In this document: in pieces, positions 35,225 through 47,334 of the stretch
Layout: each line of letters begins with the position of its first letter
Position numbering within the stretch: position 1 is the stretch's first letter
NCBI RefSeq assembly: GCF_020379485.1
Contig: NC_063436.1
Location: 20,396,423 to 20,460,422, forward strand
From: Brassica napus
Taxonomy: Eukaryota; Streptophyta; Magnoliopsida; Brassicales; Brassicaceae
Direction: 5' to 3'
Length of the DNA stretch: 64,000 bases
The notes under the pieces: generated by a model
What the model was told of the DNA's origin: nothing
The model's database searches: none
The model's input: the letters and a program-made list of their open reading frames with translations, nothing else
Translations under genes and position numbers: made by a program

Positions 35225-35748
35225 TTTTAAAAAAAAATTAGGACTAAAAATTATATGATTTAAATTTGAAATAATGCATTTATTCATTTATAATAATTTT
35301 GAAATGATTTTATATTAAAACTGTAAAACTACACATAAATGAAGTTTACAAAAAATATTATATTAATCATTTTTAATACTTCATAAATAATTGACACAAT
35401 ATATTTCAATATGTGCTATATCTTTGATAAAAAATCTCAATGCATAAAGATAATTTATAGTATTATTTGTATATTTGTATATTTATAACTCAATATTCAT
35501 TACTATTAATTTTTTTTATTTTATATAGATTAAAATTATGGTTTTATATTTTATTGATATACATTGCATTTTTTTAAAAAACGGAAGCGTGATTCCAAAA
35601 CGGAATCGTAAGCTTCCAACAAATTTTTAAAGAGAATATTTTAGAAACGTTTTGGAAGCGAGATTCCGCAAGCTTCCGCAAGGTTCCGATTCCGATTCCG
35701 GTTCCGAAGCGGGAAGCGGACGTCCGATGAAGCTTCCGTGCAACGTAG
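35071..35748. mobile_element. Non-autonomous hAT element (678 bp)
   Basis: The ends are inverted repeats: CTATGTTACATGGAAAC on the left and CTACGTTGCACGGAAGC reading inward from the right. Both sides carry the same 8-bp target duplication TCTATTAC (35063-35070 and 35749-35756). The subterminal regions are packed with GGAAGCG and its complement CGCTTCC, as in hAT transposase-binding arrays. The middle is AT-rich with an (AT)n run at about 35185-35220. There is no transposase gene. Confidence 0.88.
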
Positions 35749-35756
35749 TCTATTAC

Positions 35757-37339
35757 TCCATTTCTTTCGGCGGTAATCAAATAAGTACGTGCTCAAAAGG
35801 AGTTTCTCATTTCTTAAAACTTTTCATCTGACAATCGTTTTTTCTTCTTTTTCTATCTTTATTTTTCTTTTCTGTTTATTGGTTTTCTTTATTTTAATCA
35901 TGAAAACTCATTCCAAGTAGAAAATTCATTAATAATGATGCTCTTGTGGATTTAAATATAAAATGATGGTGTATTACTGTTTGAGGAAGTGGGTGTGTTG
36001 TGGGAATTGTTTTTTTTGTTACCGACACTTCTCTGATGGTCGGTTCATGCTTCCCCCAGATGCTCTGTATACCAAATGTTGGATTAAAGATTATAACACC
36101 CGTAACCAATGTACAAGTACATATATGACTTTCAGCCACCAACGTCGATGTCTCTGAATATATATACAGAAATTTTTCATTTCCACATTATTGTTTCCTA
36201 ATTTTACTGATAGGTTCTTAAATAATCTAGACTACCAATGATTTGATTCGTTTCTAATAATTTAATAATGCTAAACATAACTGATTAGACAAGTTGTTAG
36301 AGTTATCATTATTCACTGAAAAACTTTTTCTTATTAATGACTGTTAAAGAAACATTTATGGTTTGCCAAACGAAATCACGCCACAATAAGGCAACCAAAG
36401 AAACTAGTAATTGAGTATGATCATTCGTTGCTAGACTCTAACGGCAATGTATGCACCATGCTTCGTAGGAGCAAACCGATCACATTCCACCAGGCGCATC
36501 AATCGGTTCAAGACCCTTTTTTACTAAATCTGACAAAGAATATGTGATAATTGAGTGTAAAACTGTATTCATTTCTAATAAATAGTTTCTAACATCTAAT
36601 ACGAAATATTAAATTGAAAATTAAATGAATGCTAATACTTAAAATTTCGAAATTTTACTTTTGAATACGGCTGTTTGTACTTTCATAATTCCTTTGCAAT
36701 AGGTTTGTATATTCATACCACTAACTAGATTTTCTGCTTACAAGTAGTCTAACTCTGATTACTGTGATGCAGTCTATTCCTCGCGATTTTAACGACCATT
36801 TTGCAATATGTGAAGCTTTGACTGAATTTTTCTCGTGTCATTTACTATTTTCTCTTCCACTAAATATGGTATAGAGCAGCAGGAACACATACCTCAGCAA
36901 AATATAATAATGTGTACATTTAAGCTATTGAAACTAATGAGATGCATCAAATTAAATAAGATAATCTCTGTTTGTAGATGACAATGAAGTGGAAATGTAA
37001 TCTTCAGCGAATGTAAGAAGTTAGTAACTAGCTCTATCTACTATAAAGCTAATTAGGTTACTGAAATTGGAAGTTGTGAAGTTTCTTAGGCCAATGATCT
37101 ACTCAAAGAGGGTTGGGTTTAAAGATCAAACAAGAATCGGCTTATATAACTGTTATATGCTTGTCAAAGAAAATCAAGCATCATATAGGTGTTTGAGAGT
37201 ATCGGTCAAATTCACTTCAAAAGGAAAATGGTTGTATTTGGAGAATTGTAAGTATTTAAGATGTATGCTTTCTTCTTTGAATCTAATAGAGAAGCTTATA
37301 CAAGCTCACCAACTCGCAAGTTTGAGGGTTTTTATCTAA
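35757..37339. other. Intergenic, no gene seen
   Basis: AT-rich, with no convincing coding signal on either strand. A short stretch near 36420-36520 can be read on the minus strand without stops for about 25 codons, but I do not recognise it. Confidence 0.5.
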
Positions 37340-37350
37340 CGTATCTTATA

Positions 37351-38113
37351 GGAAAAATAGACATTTAAATCCTCGACTATTTGAAATCAGCAAGTTTAAT
37401 ATCGAAGTATTGTTCGCACGATTTTATTCCCCAACTAATAGTTGACTTGGCGAATTGGTGACTAAAAAAAACAGTTGTTAAATCATAAACGATTCTCCTT
37501 AGTTTTATATCAATTATCTTCGTCATTGAACTTGAAAAATCAAAATTCCCAAATTCAAACCCTAACTTTGAATGATAACGATTTTTGGTGACAACAAAGG
37601 CGATTTCCAGTGATAAAGAAGCAAATCCGGCCCGATCACTAAACAAATATCACTGGAAATCACTTTTTTCGTTGTCGGACAAAAATTTAGAAAGGCATAT
37701 CCTATAAAATTTCTCCTATTTTTATCATGTTAATTAATGATTTTGTCTTTTCTCTAAGTTTTTTGGTTTCAGTTAAATAAAAATATTACATATAAAAGAA
37801 ATTTTAATAGATTATTTTTTTTTGCTTAGAAGTAAGTCTTAAGAAGAGAAAAAAACTATGTATTGTCAAGCACTATCGGAAATCGTCTTCACTCAAAATT
37901 AGGATTTGAATTTTGGAATTTCGAATTTTCCTGGTTCAATGTCGAAGATAATTGATATAAAACTAACAAGAATAGTTTATGACTTAACGGCTGATTTTTT
38001 TAGTCACTAATTTGCCAAGTCAACTATTAGTTGGAGAATAAAATTGTGCAAGCAATACTTTGGTATTAAACTTGTTGATTTTAAATAGTTGAAGATTTAA
38101 ATGTTCATTTTCC
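37351..38113. mobile_element. MULE-like foldback element (763 bp)
   Basis: Two inverted arms of about 240-250 bases (37351-37600 and about 37871-38113) match end to end with moderate divergence; the ends start GGAAAAATAGACATTTAAAT and, inward from the right, GGAAAATGAACATTTAAATC. An 11-bp direct repeat CGTATCTTATA flanks it (37340-37350, 38114-38124). Long inverted repeats with a 9-11 bp target duplication indicate a Mutator-like non-autonomous element. The loop (37724-37876) resembles DNA at 30784-30940. Confidence 0.85.
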
Positions 38114-38124
38114 CGTATCTTATA

Positions 38125-39054
38125 TGTTATAATTTTTTTGGGAACCTTGTTATAAATACATATATACTTAGTCGAATATGTGTATAGTATATAACTAATA
38201 CTTTCATGTTTACATTTATATAATATTATTTTGTTATTAAAGTTTTAATTAAATATATCATTAACTTTCTAAAAATAAGCAAAAGATGAGTCAAAAAGAT
38301 AGAAGACGGAGAAAAAAAAATTAAAAAAAAATTCACTCAAGGCCTAAAACACCCAACAATCCACATTCTATACATATTATAATGATGTTTTGTGGTCACT
38401 GGAGCCTGGAGGCAGCGGCATGTGACCTAAAATCTTATTCATTTAATAGTAGTGTAGCTTTAGATTTTAGTGAATCAAACCCAACATGTTCTAGCAATGT
38501 TACGATTTTGTTCACTTCTGCGCAATGATAGTTTTTGCGACTAGTCTTAGTTCGTTTGAAATATGAAAATTTGAGTTTATAAAGTTTAATCCTTAATAAT
38601 TGAACAGTTATTTGCCTATCGCTGATCGTTGCACTTAGTCACTTGATCGTTGTCATCAGTTGTTATTTTTGGTCGTGGCGGTTAGTGCCTGGGAACCGAG
38701 GACAGTTATATACAATTATGTTTGTAGTGAAAATTGTGAAACTAGATTCGCATATAAGTGTATCTGTGTATGGTCTGATTGGTCACGTTTTTCTTTTTTG
38801 AACGGCCACTAAAATCATAACCGCATCCAGACACTCAAAATTAATGATTCAGCTCTATTGCCACAGACAAAAGATAAAAAGAAAAGTTGAATCGTGGAAG
38901 CTTTTCACAAAAAGATGTGTGAGTATAGTAAATTAGTAACGTTGCCTTTTTGAAAACTTAAAAAAGTCCATTAACCTTCCCTTTTCCTCTTTTAGTTGCA
39001 AAATGCAATGATGCGATATTATTAGGATCGAGAATAATCACACCTGTATTTATG
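38125..39054. other. Intergenic, no gene seen
   Basis: AT-rich spacer without a coding or RNA signal that I can support. Confidence 0.5.
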
Positions 39055-39264
39055 ACACATCAATCATAATAGATGAATTTTGTATAAATTTATGTAACTT
39101 TAATTTTATCAAAAACTGTGTAACCAATTAAATTTTTCTTATTTTTATTTATAATTAAATAAACTAATTTATATTGTAATTTAGTGATGTTTTTGATAAA
39201 AACTAATTTTTTTTAATATTTGTGTATTAGAGTAAAACATCAAATAATAAAAAAACAGAGAAAG
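39055..39264. mobile_element. Decayed Stowaway-type MITE
   Basis: Internal sequence (TAACTTTAATTTTATCAAAA, then CTGTGTAACCAATT) matches the MITE at 18532-18779. The right end AACAGAGAAAG is followed by TA. The left terminus is eroded. Confidence 0.6.
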
Positions 39265-39599
39265 TATTTAATAATCTAACCTATACTAAAAGCCAAATAT
39301 AAACCCCATTTAGCCTGTCCACGTAGGACTATAAATTCTAGCCAATCATATAGCTTCATCTCTCCACATCACCACCGAATATTGGATCATCGAATTGGAC
39401 ATTGTTTGTGGGCCAATCATATATTGTTTTCGGCCTATCTGTAAGAAGCTTCGGTTGCGTCTTTACACGTTCCTTTCTAATTCTTCGAAACGTTAGAGGT
39501 TATTAATTCATCGCTTTAACAAACCTCTTAATACCATCAATCCGCGTCGAGCATGATCTGAGATTGATGCATCTTATCCCTCTGCAAGTTGGTCTCTAT

Positions 39600-40660
39600 G
39601 CACCTATAAAAGGTAAGCCCTCTTTCCTTGAACATCATCCTCTCAATCCGTGATAACACCAAAGTTAATTTTATTGTGTGAATGGCTAACTAATCAATCT
39701 TTCTTCTTTAGTGGCTTCTCGCTGCAACACAAGAAACTGCGATGAACGGAGAGTCCTCATCGGTTCGAATCAGCCCTAAGCACGAAGGAGTCGTGGAGAT
39801 CTCTGATTCTGTACCTCTCATTCCTCCTCTCGGGATCTCGGTCATCATGGTCACTCTCTTCTTCTTCTTCTTATGATTTGAATCTGAAATTGAAATTTGA
39901 TATTGGATTATGGATTATGGAGTTTTAGTTCGTCTACGAAATGAAAGTGTATCCTTGATGTCCTGAATATTGCTTGATTGTCTGTAAGGCTTATTGTTTT
40001 GTCTATTTAACATAGAAAGTTTAGGTCTTGGATTGTTTGTGTTTAACCACAAGCGCAACATTGTTTTGTAGCTCTGTTTGAGAGAAATTTAGTGTTTGAA
40101 TCCATATGTGTTTTTGATGCCAAAAATATAATTTTCTGCTGTTTATCTGTGTTTAGATACGTGGCTATGTGAGGAGATGGAGTTGAGATGAGGATGATAG
40201 CTCTCACTTCACCTTGAAATAATTGATCGACCCGTTCAAGATGACTGACTACTCGGTTACTCTCGGTTGACAAGGAGGCGTTTACTCACTGAAAAATCTC
40301 TTCCGAAGTGTTTTCCTTTCCAAGAGTCTGCTCAATTGATTGATTTTTCTTTTTTCACCTTCTCTGCAAAACTTTTTTGGTAGCCAAGAGTCACTTTTTA
40401 TAAACTTCAGGCTTCTGAACTCTCATTCTAAAAATGGATTTTTGTGTGGTTCTCTCATTCTATGATCTTTTGTTCGTCTGATATGTTCGATTTCAAAAGC
40501 AAGTTGTTATCTAATTAAAGCATTGTCTTTATAGGAACAGAAGCGATGATGACAAGAGAAGAAAGCTGAGTCCTCTGGAAAGAAACAACACAATAAGTAA
40601 TTTAGAAGAACAAAGGGAGCTGAAGTTGCAAGACATGTGGACTGTCCGTTGCATTAGCTT
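39600..40660 (+). other. Possible captured gene fragment inside the Helitron
   Basis: Compared with its surroundings this part is GC-richer. It has splice-like sites (AAAAG|gtaagccc at 39611 and ctttag|TGGCTTCTCG at 39712) and a 42-codon reading frame from 39742 to 39876 (MNGESSSVRISPKHEGVVEI and on). I do not recognise the protein. Helitrons often carry transcribed host fragments, so this is a candidate only. Confidence 0.3.
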
Positions 40661-41743
40661 TTTTATTTTATTTCCAAGTTCAACGAAGTCAGAGCACTTC
40701 AAGTCTTTTATAGATTATGTTTTGTTGCTCTATATTTTCTAAATTTGCACCGCTCAGACATTTGCAAGTTAATAAATTTGCACTTCCACCCAGACTGGCC
40801 TTATCCAGTTTACCTTACCGGCTTACACTCACAACGCCTTATAGTTTTTAATTTAATTTCAAATCACTACAAAGTCATATGACTTCAAATCGTCAGCACA
40901 TCTATTTCTTTAGCTCTATTTGTTAAGAAATAAGCACCACACTTCACTTCAAATCGTCTGCACATCGAAAGCATTATTATCTAAATGAATAATTTATTCC
41001 TGCGACACCACACTTCCTGATACCATCACTAACATCTCAAACAAGTTACATATGGTTCATTAAATCTACATAATAACAACATTCCACGAGATATATTGAA
41101 AACAAAACATTAGGAGTGCAAGAATGACACATAACATTAAGCCAAAAAAAAAAAGAATGACACATAACATCATGCGTGAACGACAACAAATCACTTTAAA
41201 GCTGTGGAGGGATAGTTTATATGTTGCTTCGGTGAAAATGTTAAACTCATCCTCTCTAATGTTATTTTATTCACTCTCATATATGGTTACAAAATTAAAA
41301 CACATATTCTTCCTTACTTCTCATGCAAGTAAATCAAAACTAAAACTCATCCGGAATAGCAGCCGACGTCTTAATAAGCATTATCACAACCACTAATAAT
41401 AACAAAATATGTTACTATTCACAAAGGTGAGTAAGAAATTTTTGAATGTAAAATATATACCATCCATTTAATTAGAGTGATCACAATGGCACTACTTAAT
41501 AATTAATATCCATAAATATATTTTCCTTTTATAATTTAATAATTAATAATTAGAGTGAGCACAATGGCATTAGACTTTAGAGTGATCACAAGTTTAACTT
41601 CAATCGATTACTTAATAATTCGATTACTTCATAATTAATATCCATAAATATGTTTTACTTTTCTTTTATAATTTATGTTTTTATTGCATGTATAAAAACG
41701 TAACCATCGGTTTGGCTTACTCTTCTTTACTAATAAAGATTTA

Positions 41744-41771
41744 CTAGGTATTTTGCCCGCACATATGGGCA
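41744..41771 (-). mobile_element. 3' end of a minus-strand Helitron
   Basis: Reading the minus strand, the hairpin TGCCCATATGTGCGGGCA (41771-41754) is followed by AAATAC and CTAG (41747-41744) and then T. That is a complete Helitron 3' terminus. The body runs to the right; its 5' end was not found. Confidence 0.55.
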
Positions 41772-42389
41772 TAAACTTCTTATGGATACTTATTAGCTTA
41801 TGTTTTATTAATCTAAAACCAACATAATAAGTTATTATTTATTGTTTTAAATAGTTAAATCAAACATCAAAGTATTTATATATGTCAAATATTTTTTATC
41901 AAAATATATACTTACTATTGTGTTATTTTTTTTTAAAACACTCATATCTTAGAAATAGTTTAGAAAATTTTTTTATATGATTTTTTTGCTTGAGTAATAT
42001 TATTATTAATTGTTTTTATCTTAAATTTTTAAAGTTTATAATAAAATATTGTTTTCAGATAGCAACACAATATAGATAAGAATAATCTTATTTTTTATAA
42101 TTCTATTATATTATTTTATAATCAATTATTTAATGTAACATATAACATATAAAATTTATACTATTAAAATAAAATTCATTTTTAATAATATATAAAATTC
42201 AGTGAAGATATTGTTTATTTTTTTTTAAAATATAACACAAAAATTTAATATTATTAACATTCGTTTTAATTATATACAAGATTCATTAAGGATATTTTTA
42301 AATTAATATATTAATGACTCAGCTAATAACAGATAATAAATCAATAATTTAGTTAAAACCTAATAAAACATGACAAATAAGCAAAATTA

Positions 42390-42846
42390 GGGTTCCTGGA
42401 AAAATGAAGAACCTTATTCAGGTCAAGGATGGTATAGCATACTCGAGGGCTTTCAGGGATTGATGGGTGCAAGAAATTCTAGGGCATGTATTTCACCTCT
42501 TCATGCAGAGATGGAAGCATTGATATGGGCAATGGAATGTATGAAGAATTTACATCAGTTTCAAGTTACTTTTGCTACGAATTGTTCTCAATTGGTGAAG
42601 ATGGTTTCGGAACCAGAGGAATGGCCGGCGTTTGAGAGTTATCTGCACGACATAAAGCTACTGAAGACATGTTTTACTAGCTCAGAGATCATTCATGTAC
42701 CCCGGACAAGAAAAACAAAAGGCGGATAGTCTAGCACGATGTGCCAGAAAACAATCGTCTTTCGTCGTTCACATGGATGCGGAGTTACCGTATTGGTTCG
42801 CAGAATCTATATGAGTCTGTTTGTTGATGACAAAAAAAAAAAAAAA
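42390..42846 (+). mobile_element. 5'-truncated LINE insertion with RNase H domain (457 bp)
   Basis: Flanked by a 15-base target duplication AAATAAGCAAAATTA (42375-42389 and 42847-42861), with a poly(A) run at 42832-42846. The insert translates from its first bases as the RNase H domain of a plant LINE (GSWKNEEPYSGQGW, then SPLHAEMEALIWAMECMKNL). The frame shifts by one base in an A-rich run near 42712 before KADSLARCARKQ and ends at TGA 42812-42814. It is a dead, 5'-truncated copy. Confidence 0.85.
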
Positions 42847-43149
42847 AAATAAGCAAAATTATCTAAAATCATGGAGAACATGACAAATAAGCAAAATCAC
42901 TTCATAAATAATAGTGTAGATTTTATCAGTTGATTTTCATCATTCAGATATTAACATCATAATTCTTATTTACACATTTTTTAGGATAAGAATTTAATTT
43001 AGAAAACATTGTATTATTGTAAAACGTTATCGTCACATTTACTATCAAATTATATATAAAGTTATACAAATTTTAATATATAATATCTATAGGTATATAC
43101 GGATAACGGTTAGCATGATCAACTTATTGCACAAGTAAATGACAAACTA

Positions 43150-43425
43150 TTGTTCATATTTTTTTCTTCGATTTTAAGGCATCCATGTTGTCTAATTTTC
43201 TCCAAGCTACACTCATCAAGGAGAGTAATGGCATTCTCTTTGATATTGACCATTTCAGCAGCTTCTTTAAAGCTTGCTCTTTCCATCGTATCCCTATATT
43301 ATGTAATAAAGAGGTTGATGCAGTGGCAAAATCAACTCTCTTATCTCTAAACTTGACAATTTTTTGTGGTGGGTAAACTTGCTTTTATTTTAATGAATCG
43401 TAGCTCGGTCAAAAAATGTGATGAA
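43150..43425 (+). mobile_element. LINE 3' fragment with RNase H remnant
   Basis: Translation of about 43185-43376 gives an RVT_3-like end: a SFHRIPILCNKEVDAVAKST segment, equivalent to the xxIPRxxNxxADxxAK motif, preceded by FDIDHFSSFFKAC. The following TTTTATTTTAATGAATCG and the A-rich ending near 43413 fit a LINE 3' UTR. No target duplication was identified. Confidence 0.6.
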
Positions 43426-43959
43426 TTTTAATAATATTCGTTTGGTCTTTATCACATTATTGTTTCATTGTAACAAAAGCAGTCTAGGATCATCGAAAAT
43501 TAAATGAGATGTGCTAATTTAGAAAACAAGGTAAACATTATTGTTTCTTATTTTGTATATACGAATAAGTAAATATAAAATATACAATACATAATAACTA
43601 AACATCTTCATATATATTAAAATAAAAAAAACATTATTGTTTGTCGGAAAATTTTAAGAGGCAAACACATAAGAAACGGTTCTTTTAAGTCGACAGATGA
43701 TGATTTTCCACAATAAAGGTAGATGATGACAAACTTAGTTTACGATAATACTTTTCGTGTGTGACTGTATATAAAAATGAGAGCAACTTAGAAAATTTAA
43801 CATTCGATTTAGATTAAGTCTACAACTATTTGTTAGATGTTTTTTTGTTGTTGTTCAGAAAAAAAAAGATGTTGTTTTGTTAAAAATAATTGAGGTGACA
43901 TATCGTTATAAGCTAAATTATAACAAACTTAAACAAAAAATCTATTTTATGATTTTAAG

Positions 43960-44827
43960 TAGGGGTGTTCAATCCGGATATCGGTTCGGTTTCGGTTCGG
44001 TTATTTTCGGTTTTCGGTATTTTGGTTAGTAAAATATAACTACCATTCTAAATCCATATTTACTTCGGTTCGGTTCGGTTTATATACCGTCGGTTTTCGG
44101 TGTATTCGGTTTTATACCAAAAAACATAATTATTTTGTTTGAGATCATATTATATGAATTTTAGTCATATTGTCAACACAGTCATTTATTAAAAATATAT
44201 TACATGTTTAAATAAATGAACAAAAAAGTAAAAATGCTTCTACCATCAAATAAAATAATCAAATCTATAACTAAAATCAAAGCTTGAAATTTTGAAAATA
44301 AAAATATGAAACAAAACAGAAACATGAAAGAAAAGTTTTTCCACTCTTCCATATTTAGTGTTCATTAAAGTCATGCTTTTTCAATTGAAAATTTTCCATC
44401 AAATTTATAATCTTCATATTAATTTAGTGAAGACTAAAATAAATCAAAAAGATCAAAAAAAGACTTAGAAAATAAGATGTCTGAATTGCGATGTATTGTT
44501 ATTTAGTTATAGTTCAAGTGTTTTACAAATTAAAGTTTTTTATTACTATAAAATTATGGTAATAGTTATTAACACAAATTTAACTTATATAACAAAAAGA
44601 TTTTCATGTATTGTTATAAATAGATACATATTTACATGTTTCTACTTTTAATCGGTTTTTGTTCGGTTTATTCGGTTTAATCGGTTATATACCAAAGCAT
44701 ATCCAAATCCTACGGTTTTTATAAAATTATATCCATTCGGTTTATATGGTATATATCAAAACCAAACCATATTGTCTATTTCGGTTCGGTTCGGTACGGT
44801 TCGGTTTTACCATATTGAACAGCCCTA
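43960..44827. mobile_element. Non-autonomous hAT element with CGGTT subterminal arrays (868 bp)
   Basis: The ends are TAGGGGTGTTCAAT and, inward from the right, TAGGGCTGTTCAAT. An 8-bp duplication ATTTTAAG flanks it (43952-43959 and 44828-44835). Both subterminal regions carry runs of CGGTT/CGGTTCGGTT in the same orientation (43982-44110 and about 44640-44812). The AT-rich core has no open frame. This family is common in Brassicaceae. Confidence 0.88.
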
Positions 44828-45176
44828 ATTTTAAGAGTTAATTAAATTTATGATTTGTAAAATAGATAGACAAGTTTAACATGATAAATATATAAAAAGT
44901 AAATTAATGTTTAGCTAAAAATGAATTGAACATTTTAAATATATTTAAATTATTTGTATATTTGTTTACCCGCCCGTAGGGCGGGTTTAACCCTAGTTAC
45001 ATATAAAATTCGCTTTAGGCCCCAAGAAAGGTTCGCACGGCACCGATCACAATGTAATTAAATTAGGCACTGATCACAAATTCACAATGTAACTAAATTA
45101 GTAATTGTATTACACAAACGGTTGCGACTCGAGTTACCCAAACTCTTGGCTCAAAACCATGCAGAAGCTCTTCAAT

Positions 45177-45270
45177 GTTACTCGACTGACACATTCCATT
45201 TAGAACCTTGAACATTTCGTTCGGTTACTCAACTGACACATTTCATTTAGAACCTTGAACATTTCGTTCA
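45177..45270. repeat. Two-copy 47-bp tandem repeat
   Basis: Copies at 45177-45223 and 45224-45270 share GACACATT(C/T)CATTTAGAACC and TTGAACATTTCGTTC, with only three or four differences. Confidence 0.8.
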
Positions 45271-47178
45271 GTTACGTTCTTATTAATTAAGAGTCTCTTT
45301 AAAAGATTTTCAAACTCTTAAAGGCTGTCAAGGGAAAAAAACCGAATCTCTAGTAGTTCTTTTACTAATATCTTATATTATTAATTATGATAATAATGTT
45401 TTAAATTCTAAAATGAATACTAATAACTTTTAAATAATAAATCATTATGATGCTAATCTACTATTATAAATGTATTGAAATAAAGTAAATACTTATAAGG
45501 GTAAGACAAGTGAAATATTTGAAATAAATTTAATTTGTTTTTTTATCTTGTAATAATACTTATTATTTTTATAATAGAATAAATAGTGCATAAAATATGT
45601 GACATATATCATTTGTAGTTCGCAAAATTTATCCAGTCACACAAGAAAATCATTTCACCTGTTTGATGCATGTTTTAATTTTTTTGCAACTTAATTGTTT
45701 TCTTTACAGTTCTGCATTAAGAAAAATCTTTACCAATCAAAACTCATTAAGATCTTGAATGTTTATCAACGGGAGAAGAAAAACACACTGCCAAATAGCA
45801 AATATGTCGCCATTTAATTACCTTTTTTGTTACTAATTCTTACAAATAAAATAATAATAATAAATTAGAAAAGGTAGGGCGGAACAAATTTGTTCTTAAA
45901 CAACCCCTAAAGTCAAGATATGGAAGGTGATATCAAATGATCTATACTTAAAAAAAAACTCTAACTAAGATAAAAGAAAATGCAAAAGTTAAAAACAAAT
46001 ATTTTGGATATTTTATTTGTTTTAAATACAGTTTCATAAATATTATCCTCCTTTGTTTTCCTTTTTAAGCGAGTATCATCCATGTCCTAACAATATGAAC
46101 TTGTTAATCCAACATTTTATACTTTTCAGAGTTGTAGTAACTCTTAGTTTCAAATATTATGAAGTGCGCATTCTTAATCATTCAATAATAAACAATTAAG
46201 CGTCTGTCCTAAAAACAATTCTGCATGCGGGAGTTTGAGAGATGGTGGGTGTATATTATTAGTAAGTGTGTTATCAAAACAAAACAGTAAACAAAAGTGT
46301 AGAAGTATCTACACTGAAATCTGAATGAATATCAGTATTAAAGTAGTTATTAGAAGCAAACAACAAAATAAACAACGGGAAGGTTTCTAAAGCATATGCC
46401 ATAAACATAATGATGACATTTTCTCATTATAATAATGATTAGCAAACATAAACGAACAAGTGGCTCTATCACTATACAATTGGAGTTAAAATGTGAGTAT
46501 ATTAACATGTGGCCACCTGTAATTGCTACATTTGATGAATTCAGCAATGCATGAGGGACGAACTTCTCTTTGTGATAATAACTTCATTAGTTATGTTATG
46601 TAGTTGCATTTAACAAAAACAAATATGATGTGCACTACTAAAAGCATATGAGTATGTGCATTGGTCGTATTATTGAACAATAATTGTGTAGGCAATTTAG
46701 TTTTTCTATTTATTTTTGTTTTGTAAATTGCGCTGCAAACAAAGAACAAGCCTCGAAGCTCGAGATTCCACTGAACCTCTGACATACTACATATTATAGC
46801 TTAAAATATGAGATATATACGAATATAGTATGATATTACCAGTGGTGATTTAAAATTAATTGCTTTCGAATTTTATTGACTTGACAAAGTAAACACAGCA
46901 TGAAATCGCATGACACTCCGCCAATTCTATTTTTAATATTCTGTTGTTCAACGATCTGTCGTGTACCAACCCATTATATCGGCTAGTCAAAGTCCACATT
47001 TTGCATTAGTTAGGACTAATTTAGTGCCCATCAACTGGGCTGTCGAGAACGGTCTCCAGTTAATAAGGCTTCGGCAGCATCAGAATGGGGTTAACATCAC
47101 TGCTATAGAAGAGACAATGAAGGCTCAAAAATTTCCTACAAGAGATTTTCTTACGTTTAGTCATCAGCCTCGGTAAAG
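45271..47178. other. Intergenic, mostly featureless
   Basis: AT-rich to about 46900. From 46961 to 47176 there is a 71-codon open frame of more balanced composition (containing NWAVENGLQLIRLRQHQNGV) ending directly before a MITE. I do not recognise it; it may be a transposon protein relic or chance. Confidence 0.4.
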
Positions 47179-47334
47179 CAAGGGCGGATCTAGAAACAAA
47201 CATAATTGGGGGCACATAAATTTTCTTCACTGCATTTTAGTTTTGGGTTAGTGGCATTTATTATAGTATTTGTCAAAGAAAGTTAGAAATTCGGGGCACG
47301 TGACCCCGTACACTACTCTATCCGTCCGCCACTG
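47179..47334. mobile_element. Small hAT-like MITE (about 156 bp)
   Basis: The ends CAAGGGCGGATCTAG and, inward from the right, CAGTGGCGGACGGATAG match the widespread plant CAGxGGCGGA hAT terminus. No clear 8-bp target duplication is seen, so the limits are approximate. Confidence 0.55.

Larger units (their letters stand above)
39275..44996 (+). mobile_element. Helitron (5.7 kb, possibly composite)
   Basis: The left end TCTAACCTATACTAAAAGCC at 39275, after an A, matches the 5' style of Brassicaceae Helitrons (TC...TATACTAAAAG). The right end has a hairpin CCCGCCC (44969-44975), loop GTA, GGGCGGG (44979-44985), then CTAG at 44993-44996 and a T. No Rep/helicase gene is present. Several later insertions lie inside (a minus-strand Helitron end at 41744, two LINE pieces, a hAT element). 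The two ends may belong to different nested Helitrons, because I cannot show that they form one unit. Confidence 0.5.

Noticed and set aside
36420..36520. Minus-strand protein-like stretch
   Set aside because: About 25 stop-free codons only; too short to assign.
46961..47176. 71-codon protein gene
   Set aside because: No family recognised, it ends next to a MITE, and no promoter or splice evidence is seen.
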